64,000 bases of DNA, from assembly GCA_016648135.1 (NCBI GenBank), contig JADDOH010001518.1:1-64000 (forward strand), in the 5' to 3' direction. Origin of the DNA: Agrypnia vestita. Lineage: Eukaryota; Arthropoda; Insecta; Trichoptera; Phryganeidae. The position numbers and the translations under genes are program-made. A model generated the notes under the pieces. That model made no database searches. It was not told the origin of the DNA and saw only the letters and a program-made list of their open reading frames with translations. How positions within the stretch are numbered: position 1 is the stretch's first letter; every line of letters begins with the position of its first letter. This document shows positions 23,501 through 38,500 of the stretch, one piece after another.

Positions 23501-26500
23501 TTGGGTACTTACTATTAATGAGAAGGCTGTCGTCACCATTTAGAATGAAACTGGGGTGGTGGGTGATGACCCTCGTGTTGTGGTACCAGACTGTGCGGGG
23601 TTGAGGGCTTCCCAGGGCACGGCAAGCGAGCTTCAGGGCGCTTCCTGCTCCCACCACCAGTCGGCCGCCCAGCGAGGACACTCCGGCAACAACTAGAGAT
23701 TTTAAAATATTAAAAGAAACGAAACAGACGCCCAGTTTATCAAACATTTTCGGAAAATGTGAAGAAAATCACGTAAAGTAAACAAGTAATTGAACAGTAA
23801 TCAAAGCATACTTTCAGTAATCTGTTGGTATTATAAACCTTTCCTATACGAAGCTAAAATTGAAACGCGCGTTCCGGTAAAGTAAACTTCATCACTAAAA
23901 TAAAAGTTATTATAATAGAATGAATATTCACAGTGCACACTCATTGCGCTCCTACACCACTCCCCCTACAATACATACATCGCACCATGGTAGAAGATTT
24001 ACAGAGATATTCACATAATTAGAGGCAATGTCAACTCAGCTTACAGTTTTACAGTACCGGAGAGGAAAGGCTAAAATAATACCTATACGTCTATAGCGAA
24101 GTAGACTCGAGAGTGGCTCGATGATTTGGGGGCCACATGAGCTTGAGTACTCACTTATGGTAGAGAAAGTACAAAATAAGTTTATAATAAGTTTATAATA
24201 ATAAATAAATAAGTTTATAATAATAAATAATAAGATATCTCTACATGAGAGAGTACGGGCACTATACTTGGCTTTACCCAACCGAGTTCCTCCAGGGTAT
24301 GCTTGGCTTAAAACGTTTAGAGACTAGAAGGAATGTGTATCTGATTACGCAATTTTGTCGATTGTTGCGCTATATAATCGATAATCCTGAAATTATGCAG
24401 AGCATTGGTTTGTATGCTCCCGATAATTACCTAAGACAAGTCAGCATAGATTGTTTCACATTCCAATATACAGGACCAACCTGCCAATGGTTATGCCTGT
24501 TGGAAGAGCTACTGCTATGCTGAATAATATTACTCTGGATATTGATCTCTTCCACGTCTTTTAGAGGGTTTTTCGAAGCAGGATTCTCCCACACCTTTGA
24601 TATAAATGAATTTATATACGTTTGATATTTATTTTCTCACTTGTTAATAATATTTGAGAATTAAACATATGTTTGTAAATGTTATATTAAAATTAAATAA
24701 ATTGAATTGAAAAAATATGTACCCCTATCGCTGGGCTCGGCACTCACGGTGCGAGAAGCCTCTCCCTCTCCCACTAGGGTAGCTGCAGTCACCCACGCTT
24801 CGTAGCGTCTCCCTTGCTCCAGCCCCCGAACAGCGTGAGACAGAGAATCCTGTAACCTGTCTCCTCCACTGGACCACTGGTCTGATACTCGGTAGCTCTG
24901 CATAGTGCCTCCTCTGTAATCCAATCGATTCGCTTACTTGATTTTGTCATTGATGAAACATACCTGTGTTTTTATATCAAAAAGAGAAAATAAATCTCTA
25001 AAATGAGTACCGAACAATTTTACAAAATCTTACCCATGTGCTAGTCTTAAGTAGACAGTATAGTGGGTAATGCGGCCGTTGGGGTGAAGTGGAGGTAACC
25101 AGCTCACCACCAGGGAGCTGGACGTTAAAACCAACGCTTTTACATCTGAAGGAGCGGTTGGTACTAGAAATACGAAAATAGTTATAATTTATACATTACT
25201 TTTTGCTTTTTTGAAAAATAAAACGTGAAGAATAGTGACAGATCTTGCCTTTTTACTAGTGATGCAACAAATACTACTTTCACGAATACGAACACAAATA
25301 TCAAGCCTACTATACATACTATTAATTTAACAAGGTAATAAATAATACGCCACTGCTCTTTTATTACTAAGAGATTTAATAATTATAATTTACCACCGGC
25401 ATATTTTTGTTCAAAAAGCACAACATTACTTTTATACGTTTGTACATTCCCAGCGGTCGAAAATAAATATTACTTTTTCCCACTCTTACGAGAGGTCATG
25501 TTATTAGATTTGATAGGTAATTATTTTATAAGAGTAAACACTTTTATATACAACGGAAATAAAATGGAACGAACAATACTTATTACAAAACAAAAACTAC
25601 ATCAAATGAGCATTTAACCTTATTAATAACTCAACGAAACAAGATGAAAGAACTCATTTTATGCTGTGAAACAAGTAACAATTGACAACTTGCGAACTCA
25701 ACAAATCCGTTCATTCAATGTTAGGGATATCCTCGATAATAGAATACGTAGGCGTGTTCGAATACAAGGTGCACAGCCAAACCGTAATTTGCGTTGCGTT
25801 CAGTTATAAATAGTTTGTTTTCAATATTCGTGATGATATTCGGCGAATACGAATATTCGGTAAATATCTACTATTCGGTAATACGAATATTCGTATTCGT
25901 ATTCGTTGCATCACTACTTTTTCACATAAAAATAAATAGAACTATCAACTGTCCTCAACTCTTAGAACGTATCTATTTGCCCGCATGTTCCATCCCGCGA
26001 AACTAGATGTCATGCAGGTTTTGCTTGAAAACTACAGTCACCAACAACTTTTTAAATTATCCACTCCAAAGGCTTCCTAGACTAGCAAACAAATACGAGC
26101 AGTTAGACGTTTTTCCACCAATATTACTGAATTCAAACTTATTTTAAAATGTGTTTTGAAGGATAACTAGACTTTGTCTATTACGACTTAAAGAAGTGGA
26201 GTTTAGGTATCAAGTAGTCGTTTATGGAAGCCATGGTCTCGGCGTCAGTTGTTGGTGGGGTTTAGGAGACGTTTTGTGTAATACATGGTAGATGTACCTA
26301 TGCATAGTGCTGCTAACACCTGCTGTGGCTTGTGTTGTAGTTTAGTTTTGTATTACGAAAAGTTAATGAATGAATACTGACTGTCTTCCATAGTTGTGCA
26401 GAGAACGGGTTTAGAAGCTGGTCCCATTCCAATCCGGCAGTATCCAGCCACCCACACGCTATAGTTGCTGAACTTCTGGAGACTTTCCAGCTGTACTGAA

Positions 26501-29500
26501 CTGTGCACAGATGTCATATTGTTCTGCGTACCATCTGTGAATAATTGTAATTATAAAAACGAAAATATTTCAACTGAGATATTATTATTTCAATCTGATA
26601 AGAATTTGAACATTCACTGGTACTAAATATTGTAAAAAAGTATATATCTCTATTATAAGCGATTGCTGTTGCTTCTCATTTAAGTAATATCAACCTGGAT
26701 GGTGAAAGTGTCGATATGGGAGCTTTTGCTCATAGAAATGCTCTGAGTCTATGGCAGGTTCTACTTCGCTTACCCATGGTGGAGTAGAACAGCGTGTAGC
26801 CGGTCATGGCGCCTCCTTGCAGGTGCAGGGGGAGGGGACGCCAGCTCACCCTGAGGCTGCTGCTGCTGACAGCCGAGCACTGCAGCTCCTCTGGGGGTAC
26901 CTCGGGCACTACAAGTCGGTGACTGGTATTATCAGGTGCAGAGTGCATATACATTGAAGAGATTTCATTATCGCAATATAAAATAGTTCATTTAATTCCT
27001 TTCTCACTGCTCAATTCGTTTGACGAAAGGCACAGGGCAGATTATGTTACTTAGATGCAGAAAGACCACTTTTTTAAATTTTTTTTATTTCCAAATATAT
27101 TTTTAATCCATTCTTTTCAACTGCAAGTCGATTGCTAAGCTTTCCGTCTTTCAAGAATAATCTGACAAGCCAATTATCTGACACCCTTATTATATTATAT
27201 ACAATATACATATATACATGTATGATGGAAAATTCCATTAGAAACTATATAAATATCACAAAATTTCCTATTTTTGGTAACTAAAACGCATGGCACTCTC
27301 TTAAAACGACCCACCTTAAAACACTTATAAAATTAAATTATACACGTTACCTTTTGCTAGTTTGTTTATAACCTGGCAGTTTCAAGACAGCCCAATTCAA
27401 GAGGCACACTCCCCCCGCGGACGTCATGTGCGAAATGGTTCTGTTGTGTGCTGGGTGGGTAAATTTTAAAACGTGACATACTAATATTGAAACAACCCCT
27501 TCATACCGGGATTAGCTATCGGTGGATAGGCTTACCTCCTTCCGGGGTGTCCCGGTACACGGCGGGGGATGAAGGTCCTATCCCTGCGCTGTTGTAGCAG
27601 CTCACCGTGACGGAATACCGTCCCCCTTTCGTGAGTCCTGCGAGCGTGGCTTGCTGTCCGCTTGGACCCACCTTTAGCACCGAAGCCTTTTCTTCTGTAA
27701 TAACATATTCAAAAGAAAATAAGGGATGATGTGATATTTGCAATGCGCTTAAAATAATTTGTCATGCTCCTGGTAAAATAAAGGCGTTCTCTGATAAGGA
27801 TGACATCACAGACCAAACTTCTTTCGAAATCGCTTCTAGTGATTTTTTCGCTTGTTCATCTTGCTGAATCTTAAAAGCCTATTTTATTACTCCCTTTATA
27901 TTAACTCGTGGCATCTGCTTGCTTGCTTGCTTGCCGGCTTGCCGGGTGAAAAATCTTTGGATCGATTTTTAACCCTTTTCCCGTGATCCAATCTGTGAGC
28001 TGTAACTTTGCAAGCAGACTCGTGGCGACGATCAAGAAAATCTATCAAATTTTTGTTAAAAAATAATTATTATAGTATAATTTTGGATTTTTAGAAATTT
28101 TAATGTATTTTCAAATTGCAATCATTATAAAAATTTGATTACTAGCAACGCGGCGGCCCGATAACGTCGCGAATATTTTCTAAATTTGAATTACTCCGTC
28201 GGTATACATAATAGGAATTTCGAAAATCTAAATTGACTGACAAATCTTTTTAGAATTTAATCTTCAAAGCATGAAGTTTCTTATCAAAGCTCAAAACATC
28301 TGACACTTTAGAAATATATTAAATTACTAGAAGTTTAGTGTTATGTTATAAGTTTTAATTCGTCTTTAATTGTTGTTATATTTTACAAAGAAAGGGGTAT
28401 AATAAAAACTTGGTTTTTATGGGTTACTTTTTAAAAATATTATTTTAATTACATGGACAATGGTGGATGAACTAGCAGAAAATTATGTCACATCGAGGAA
28501 AATCTATAATATTTAATAACATTAGGTGTTTTTATACAGGAGTTGCCTTTATTTTTCGCATAAATCGATTCAAATCGAAACACTATTCTTCAATTTTCAC
28601 TGTTTGAAAATTAATCCCTCATTCATGAAACATTTTAATATAGCTTGCTAGAACATTTCCCACACAGGTTCACAGACTCCTGGTAAAATATAGGCGTGCT
28701 CTGATAAGGATGACATCACAGATCAAACTTCCTTCGAAATTGCTTCTAGTGATTTTTTCGCTTGTTCATCTAGCTGAATCTTAAAAGCTTATCTCAGCCT
28801 GTTTTGATTACTTGGACAGTGGTGGATGAACTAGCGGAAAAATATGTCACATCGAGGAAAACCTATAGGTACACATTTAATAACATTAGGTGTTTTTATA
28901 CAGGAGTTGCCTTTATTTTTCGCATAAATCGATTCAAATCGAAACACTATTCTTCAATTAATGTATATTATGGATGTCTCACAGAGACGAAACTGTATTT
29001 TATTATTCTTATGGGAAAGTAGGTACAAAAGTCATTTATGGTGTATATCGGACTTACGACCGATCGTATGGTAGGCTTAAGTGATCACTTTACACATATG
29101 TAACGTTCGCCATTTCCACCATGATAGAATATACCACGTCTTACTAATTTTTGGAAGTTGTATATATTTGGATTATATGACACACATCACGTAAGTGTTG
29201 TAACAACCTATTATATCGGCCTGTGACAGCCATTTTCCTTCCTCCTAAATCCCTACAGATGTCGCTAATTATTTTTGATATCGTTAATGTCGCTCAATGA
29301 GCCTCCCACAATTGATTTTACGGAATTTTTAAAGCAATATACTGGTAAAAAAACACTATTCTTCAATTTATACTATTTCAAAATTAATGCCTCATTCATG
29401 AAACACTACACTAGCTTGCTAGAACATTCCCACACAGGTTCACAGAGAATTCACGTCTATTCGCACGTAAGTGGTTGCATTTATTTTTTACCATCATGAT

Positions 29501-32500
29501 GCGTAGTCTGCGGAACTGCTCTGATGAGGTATCCCAGCAGAAGCCCGTGCAGAGTGTGGGCTGGAGGAGGCAGCCAGACTATCTGCAGTTCTCCGGGACC
29601 TGGTCCTGATTCCACCTGAACACTCAGCGGGGCTGACGTTGGTGCTGGAATAAAATCAACACCGTATTGAATACCCAATCAATTGACTGGAAAACTGTGA
29701 AAACTCCTGGGCAGACTGGAAAATGCCAATCTTGTCTCGGCGTACCTCTCGCGTGTTGTCTACTTTTATTGTTTTCATTGATAAAACTTTTAAATAGGCT
29801 ATTTAATTTCAAAAATGTTCTCAGGTTTTCTCGGCCGTTCAGAATTTTCTGTACGTCGTTTTCTAGGATATTCTGCAACGTATATCTGACATCTATGGCC
29901 GTCGGCGTCGTTTCAGATCCTTTTGTTGGTCAGATATACGCGGCAGAATATTGAATTTTATCTGGCTTATCTAACTGTGTCAGATTTTGCGCGGCAATCC
30001 TTTATTCCTAATGTCTCAAACACTCCATCAAACAGCCATCATATTTTAACAATATTTTTATTATAAGTACCTATGTTCTGAGATTACAATTAGGTACTAG
30101 ATTTGTCCACAGATGGATAATTATTTAAAATCAAATTAATATATCAATTAGAAAGACATACAGAAAAATCTTATCCACGAAAAAATATTTTGGCTACTAC
30201 CGGGATTCGAACCCGGTCACCTCCTTTTCGGGGCCGGTGCTCTGACCACTAAGCTATAGGAGGCTTGTAGATTTCCGTGAATATATCGACCTTTTATGGA
30301 ATTATCATTTTTATTAATTGATTAATTTTTATTTTTGTCCATAAAGCAATCCACTTTTTTTGATACGGTAGTTCAAATTACTTTGTAATACTACCGCTAG
30401 ATAATAATGCATAATTATTTATTAAGATAAATTATAGAAGTCTCAAGGTGCTATTTGTGCGGGAACCGTGTTTGGAAGTCTTTTATAGGATGGCTCAGGG
30501 CTTACGACCTGTAATAATTATCCCACTGTGGACAAACCCAGTAATGTGTTTTCAGAATGTATGTATAAAAATATTTCTAAAATACATAAGGTCTATAAAA
30601 TGAGATAAAAAATGATTTTCAAGCGTATTCTAGTGTATATGTTAAATCATTTGGAAGAATATCATAAAAAGGTACCTACATTAAAGAGAATATTGCGTAA
30701 TACTTCACTTTAAAAATATAGACGAATCATTACCAGTCGCGAAAACTATGTATTCTATTTCATAAGAAGGATTACAGATGTCTCATGCTTTTAGATTTGG
30801 AACATATTTTGATTTTAAAACAACTTAAGACGTATTTATTTAGACAATCCTATAAACACCTATAGAATCTGACCACAACAACGCTAGCTAATGTTTTCCA
30901 CTCCTATTGTGCACTCCGCGAAAACACCCAATTCTTTCAGGCACTCCCAACTATTAAATTACTCAATTATAATTCCATTTCTTGTATGCCACCTAGTGAA
31001 TAAGTAACAGTAAATAAGTTTTTTCTTTTCTAGCAGTAAGTTGTTTTGTAAGATAATAATTTTTCTGTGTAAAGCGCCCTTAAGGTGAGTATTCGCGAAA
31101 ACGGCGCTATATAAGTTATCCAATTATTATTATTATTATTATTATTACAAAAATTTGATAACGATGGAATTGTTGAATGTTGAATTACGTAGAGTGATAC
31201 TTCCACAAACGTAATATGAATAACCAATTAAATCTAACACGTGCACTACATCCCTCAAATGCATTTGTTCAAATGTATTTAGAATTTATTCCACACCTTA
31301 ACAATACTTTTCATAATTCTCAAGACCATCAAAAGCAATATTTTTGATTTAAAGGTTGTTTCAAGAGGGACGTATGATAGAGTAAAGAATGAAGATATTC
31401 GGAATGAATATAAAACTGATCGCAGCATAATACATAGAATAAAAATAGGGTCGCTGAGGTGGTTTGGGCATGTTATGCGAATGAATGAGGAAATAATGGT
31501 AAGAAAGATATATAATGCAAGTGTTGACGGCGCCAGAAAGAGAGGGCGACCACAGAAGACGTGGCATGATCAGATTAAACAGATACTGGAAGATGTTCCT
31601 GTTAGAAGTCTGAACAACCGTCGAGCTTGCATGCGAAGATGAATGAATGCGAAAGTTATAGGTCAGGACAGAAGAGTATGGCGCTCTATCCTCTCTGCCT
31701 ACCCCCATGGGGAAGCGGCGTGATGGTAAGTTGGTTAGTTAGTCAAGAAGGAAAGTAACCCAGGAATGTGGTGGTGACTGAAAGGACAAAAATGATTTAC
31801 CTTCTTCCAGAGTCGTGAAGAGGAGGGGTCGCGTGTATGGACTTAGTCCAGCAACGCCAGCAGAACAAAGCCGCGCAGCATACGGCGTAGCTGGACGAAG
31901 GCCTGAAACTTCTGTGAATTGGCGTGTTTGACTGGGTATGCTGAAATTCGGAAAAATAAAAACAATTAAAATAATACAAATCGACAGATGGCACTGACAT
32001 GTATAAAGTCAGATAAAATAACACGTCAGCACTTTCAAAGGCGGCCGTCGTAGCCCAGTGGGCACGGCACTGACTTCTCTCACGTTCGATTCCCGATGGG
32101 GTCACAAATTAATCTATGTGATTTACCCAAGCTTGGGTATTTTATGATATTTTTAGCTTCTGTAATTGGGTGGTTGGCTTGTTGATGTGTAAAAAATATT
32201 TAAATGATTTTGTAAAACTAATGAATGATTATTGTACCGTCATCCGGAATACGTTTTTTTGCCAAATTCGGAGAGGAAGTGGACCAAATATTGATAAAAA
32301 GATTTGTGCCTATTCCTATACAGACAAGTAAATCTAAATAAAAACGTGTAATTAAAATTTAAGAATATTTTGAGAATATTAAATTTTTGGAGAACGCAAT
32401 ACTGGATTTTATTCATTAATCGATATACCTCATTACGGCGGCGATATCTATACTGTCTTATGGGGATGACAAATTTCAACCACAGATGGCGGTAGTAAAA

Positions 32501-35500
32501 AAACTCGCATATGGAACAAGGTGTGCAAAGTTGATATACATACAACTTCCCAAAAATTTGATGGATGCGGGATGAAAATGAGAAAGAAAACATTATTTCT
32601 GAAAAAAAAAATTTTAAACAAATCGCGTAGATAATTTATTTAAATATGTTGAGTCTTGCTTTAAAATAATAATTTGTGACAATTCGTTTCAGCTTTTTCA
32701 TTTCTTGCAAGCTTAAATTTCTTCAGCGATCTTCAGGAAAATATGAAGAAATATTAAATTAAGATATACAAGATTCGAAACATTAAGTGTAGTAAATCCA
32801 GTGAAATGTAGTATTAAATAAGGATGAAGTAATTTCTAATTTATTTAATTATAAAAATTAAAGTGTAATAAATTATGCGGCCTAAAAAACAGTGGATTTC
32901 TAACAAGGGATGAGAATTTGGGAAATGTTGAGCGATCCTAATGTCAAGGGGCAATTTTTGAAACTTCCGTAGAGTTGAGTGCCCACCGCGTTGGCTTCAA
33001 GTAATATAATTATCATAATTAACCTGAAACTGGTGTAAAAGCCCTTATTTTATACTTACATAAGTGCCGTTAATTTATATTATTTTTTTATTAAATCACG
33101 AGTCGTTACAAATGTTTTTTTTCAGTTTATTTTCTTTAAACAATTTTTATTAATTAATTAGAAAAGACATACAGAAAAAATCAAATTAACGAACAAATAT
33201 TTAAATGCCACCGGGACTCGAAACATGCCTGTCCGGGAATGGCAATGGAATTCTATGGGTTGAAAAATTTTCGTTAACTTACCAGAGTGCCATGGCGAAA
33301 TTGGATAACGCGCCATTCCCGGATAGAATGTGAGGTCCGTGGCTCGATTCCCGGTGGCATTTAAATATTTTTTCGTTAATTTGATTTTTTCTGTATGTTT
33401 TTTCTTATTGATTAATAAAAATTGTTTAATAATTCACAAAACTTTGTTCTGAAATTGCAATTTCACAATAAGAATATGTTTCCTTTAATATTTATTTTCT
33501 TTGTTTATTACCAGATCATCCCCACTTCTCCCCTCGTCCTTTACTCATCTAACTTGTCTATTATATACATATGCAAGCACATAAATGTATTCAATTCGAA
33601 CAACGCCACCTAGTGCCGCGTACCTAAAAATGTGTACGTCTTCTTTGCCGGTAAGAAACATTACCTACCGCTTTAGAATATTATTTGTTATATCTATTTA
33701 TTTATTTACCGCATAATAAATCAATATAAATAATCGCGAGTGTTATCCATCCCTAGAAGAAAGCACTTCGCTGCTCGTTGTAAAGTGGTTTGCAGCAGGA
33801 AATTACAGAACCAGCATCCAGAAAAGTAAGTGACTTATTTTACTTAAAAATTCATAACAGTTTTACTAAAAAACTAGCTGGTTGACCCGGCTTCGCTCGG
33901 GACCATAATTCGGTAAGCATAGAATCGTGTTGACGTCTCTGTTTTGCTGGTTTCGGCACCTGTGATTGGATTGCCTTGCTCGACCGTCTTCGCTTTGCCA
34001 AAATATCAACAGATATTTTAGCGCACAATCATAACACTCTAGAGAGAACTTTCCAAAACTTTCTAGAACATTCCGAAATCTTATCGAACTTCCTGGAATC
34101 TTCTAGAACTTTCCCTTTCCAGAACCTTCTAAAGCATTATAATTCTTTCTGGAACCTTTTGACCCACCCTCCAAATTATAGATAGGCACTTACGATATTC
34201 TGTTGTCGTTGGAGGGAAAGCGCCCAATATTTTATTTGGAAAGTGAAGCGAGTGAAGTATTAGTTATTACATTTAAGTATTAGCGTGATTTTAAAAAAAA
34301 TCATGTAATATAATTTTCTTATTTTAATCTTAATATCACCCAAAATAACTTTGTAAGGAAACTAGTACCATCTTTTGGTGAGTTCATTAACTAATTTCCC
34401 ATATGAAATTTTGAATTATTTTGTGAACCTGCAAACTGATTAACGTATTGTTATCGTGTGCAAAATTTCAGCTCGATTGGATATTGGGAAATAACCATTA
34501 TAAGATTCCTATGCGCTATTGTCGTCGCGTAATTGTCTCTACTGTTGTCGGGCCAGTACTGCGCGCTTTACCCTTGCGCGTGATTGTTGGCGCGCAGTTA
34601 TTGCAAGTTTCTCCACAACCACCAAACGGTGGTTATAGTGGTGGATAGCCGTTGATGTTACATCGCAAATATGCGAGTTTGGTGGGGGTGGCTGTGCGTG
34701 GGTGGGAGTGGGTGACGAAAATGTGCTTTATGGGAAGGCCGCAAATGCTTCAGAACGTTTCAAAATAGGCGCGCCAACTATGTCGGTGAGTCTAGAAGGT
34801 TGCGGAAAAACCTGCTCTAGAAAGTTCTGGAAGGAGAAGGTTCTAGAAAATTCCCGAAAGTTCTATAAGGTTCTAAACTGAGTGGCGGAATCTGTCGGTG
34901 TGTCTAGAAGGTTCCTCTATATTTGATAAATTTCTTGAAAGTTCTGGAAGGAGAATGTTCTAGAAGGTTATGAAATGAGTGATTTGTTGGTGTATTACTT
35001 GGTGACGTTGATCGTGGTCGCTGAATCCCAGTGCAGGTGGTGATGAGGAGCGTACTGCAGCATGTAGAGGAGTGGGGGTACAGGGGGCGCGCGCCACCCC
35101 AGCCGCACGGTGCGCCCCCGCACTGCCTCCACCGACACCTCCACCGGCGGGCCTGGAGGCTCTGCAGGAACACGAAGGGAGTAATAAGATGAACGAGTCA
35201 TTTGAAAAAATCGCAACCTGATAATAAGCATCAGTCTTGTGAACTGCTGCCAAATTATAAGTCAATTGATTTTTGTTACTGTTAGTTATTAATTGATATA
35301 GCTGTTACTTTGTGGTGCAACATGATTATTTAATTAAAACTTAATTGAACTTTGTAATGTTTTGAGTAAAATGTATCACTGCTATAGTTCAGAGAGGAGC
35401 AGTCCCTCTCATCATCAGGTGTAATTTATAACTAAGCTAAATACAGAAATTTCGTCATCTTATTCGAGTAGAGTTGTAACATTTGTTTAAATAAAGTCAT

Positions 35501-38500
35501 CTAAGAGCCAGTTATTTAATCAGTACGAAATAGATCAAAAATATAAAAAGAGGTTTTTGCGTTTACCAACCATTCAATTATGAAAAAAAATTAATTTAAA
35601 TTTTGGGTGAAACGTTAATAGTTAAAGTTTCCAGTTTATTCAATTTTTTTGAACCATCTTTTGTGAAATGTTAGATTATCATGAATGTAATTTACATCAA
35701 TTATTAAAAATTCATTTGCTTTGATACAAGTTAAATTAAAAAATTAAAACTGTACAGAAATTTTAACCATTTATTTCAAGGTTTTAATCATTTGATTTGA
35801 CTTGTGTTAAAGAGAATCAATTTTTTATATGCCATTTAAATATACAAGTTAAGTATTATGAATTAGCTTTATTATACCCTGTACTTATATTTCAAATAAA
35901 TGATATTGTGATGTTGCAATTTTTGGCTAAAGATTTTGTTATTAAAAACAAATATTGATAAATTGAATGTCACTCTTACACAGAAAAAATATATCATTTC
36001 CTCCGGGACATGATACAATAAAATAATATTTTGAAGTGATTTTAAGGTAAAATTTCGCATGTTTAACGTTTGATAAAAAGTGTTATTATATTCCTGAAAT
36101 TTTAATATATTTTAAATTTATTTATTTATTATTAAACGACGCCCTTAGTGGGCTTTTACAGTAAATGAAAGTTAATAAGATTTTTATATACCCCATATAA
36201 AACACTGTAAATAATTAAAAAAATATAAAGTAATATAAATAAACATATTTGAGATAAATAAAAGACATGAAATGTAGCAATGTAAAACAATATGAATAAA
36301 CAGTATAAAATAATTTAACAATATAAATGATCAATATATTATATGGGAATAACATAATAAAGGAATAATAATGTAAAAACAATATAAAATAAACAGTACA
36401 AAATAATTTAACAATAGAAATGATTAATACATATGGGAATAAACAACATGAGGAAAAAAACATAAGTAACATTTATTCCATTAAAATGTAATTTATTCTA
36501 TTGGTCTAAGTCTACATAAATCTAAGTGTTTCTTTAACTCGGGTATGCTTCTACAACGAAAAATGTCTACGAATTCCGAGAATTTGTTTCCAATGCGTGT
36601 TAATGGTGAATTTAATGCATATTTTTTATTATTATGTGTTTCTATCAAGTTATCTTTCAAAACATAAAATTGAAATATTTAATTGCTAGGCGAACGCGTA
36701 CATGCGTGCGTAATTTGTGTAACGTACTATCGCAATTGAATCAGTGCTTGATTGAACATAATTGGTAGCAGCAGAGGATCGGGTTACCTTGCACGGTGAG
36801 ATAAGTAGAGTGCTGGGCCGCCCCGTAGGGGTTGCTGGCTTTGCACAACCAGACACCGGAGTCCGCAGGGTCCGTGCTGCTGACCAGAATTTCACTCGTG
36901 GCTCCTCGCTGGGTCTGGTGGCTCGTCACCTTCATTCTGAAAGTTAATTCAATAACAGTAGGGGAGGGTGGGGGCATAGTGGGGTACTTAAGACTCAAAT
37001 ATACCTACAAGATGAAATATTATGATTAAACAACAAGTTTGACTCAATACCATGGTTTAATGCATTGCAAACGACTATGGATATGTTTTTCACGATTACG
37101 ATAAAAAATCTACGATATGTGAATACATAAATTTAAAATGGCATTTGCCCCGCTATGTATTGTTACTTTAACAACAAAACATAAACTGACAAAATCTTAC
37201 CTTTTTCACAGACAATCTTGTACTATTAATGAAATCACCACAATATATAATTGAGTTGGAGAAATAGTTGCTGTTTAATTTCACATTTTTTTTAAACGAA
37301 AACCCTGTTTTTTAGTTTTTTATATATATAGCATTAACGGCTGTCGAAATGGCATGGATCGCACGTGAAGGTCACGTGCCGACTGACGACCAATTAAAGC
37401 GAGCCCTTTGAAACATTGCACGGCGTTTCGTTCGAGCTGTCATAGGGATTCCCCGATATGCCCCGCTACCCCACTACGCCCCCCCACTCCCCTACACTGC
37501 GTCCGGTATTCACCACTACATGATACTCTTTTTGTCTCTTAAAATGGAGAAACAATAATATTTTGGCATTTACGTCACGACCCCCCCCCACCCCCTCTTC
37601 TGACCCATATTCACCTTAGTTTAAAACCTACAGCTCGACTAGTTACACCAGCGGTACTCAACCTTTTTTTTTCTTCGGGCCACATACACATGTTTGCTAA
37701 GTTACGCGGGCCGCAACATTATACCGATATGACGAAAAAAAAATCATATAGGGAAAAACAGTATTGGTTGAAACCCATTTGATTCAAGATTAGGGCACCG
37801 CCCTTGATTAATTAAAAAATATATTTTTTAACTATAGCAGAATGATAATAATACTTATCGCTTATCAGCATACCAGCCAATACCAGCTCAAATATTAACA
37901 ACAGCTTATTTCCATATATGAAATTTATTTTCATCTTATCCGTATACTCAAAATACAATAATGAAAAAAATTAAATTCAAAACTAACGTATGTCCAAGCG
38001 TTTATTTTTGTTCAGCGCCTTAATAAAAATAATAGATTAATTAACGCAAACGAAAACCACCATATTATTACAGACGTAACGAGGTACGAAATAATAAAAG
38101 GAAAAAAATCTAGAGTTGCACAGACTACATTGTGGTGGGAAACCGTAAAGACGCAATGCATTAAAAATGCAAATTAAAAACAATACCAATTTGTACAATA
38201 GAAAGATTTGGATATACTCAAAATATTGTATGAGTCTTTCGAATGATTAAAAAAGTAGGAATAATATTTATAGATTTCAAAAAAGCATTCAAAACACTAG
38301 AACACGAGATTTTACTGACAGTAACGGATGAATGTGGAATACGAGGACCACTAAAAAATTGGCTAAAAAATTACATGACAAACACAAAATGTACACTGTG
38401 TGGTTGAAACTATCTACGGTTAAAATAATAGATTCGTTATTAAACCATATAAATCGCAGGTTTTAAAATGACAGAAGTGTGTCTTTTTGTTCACGAGTAT

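Noticed and set aside
30190..30270. Functional tRNA gene
   Set aside because: Boxes A and B are good but the acceptor stem does not pair and the sequence runs into a SINE tail shared with other copies.
31797..32105. Minus-strand ORF of 102 codons over the FN1 C-terminal exon
   Set aside because: It is in a different frame from the in-phase FN1 exon; the Cys/Trp-rich peptide is a shadow.
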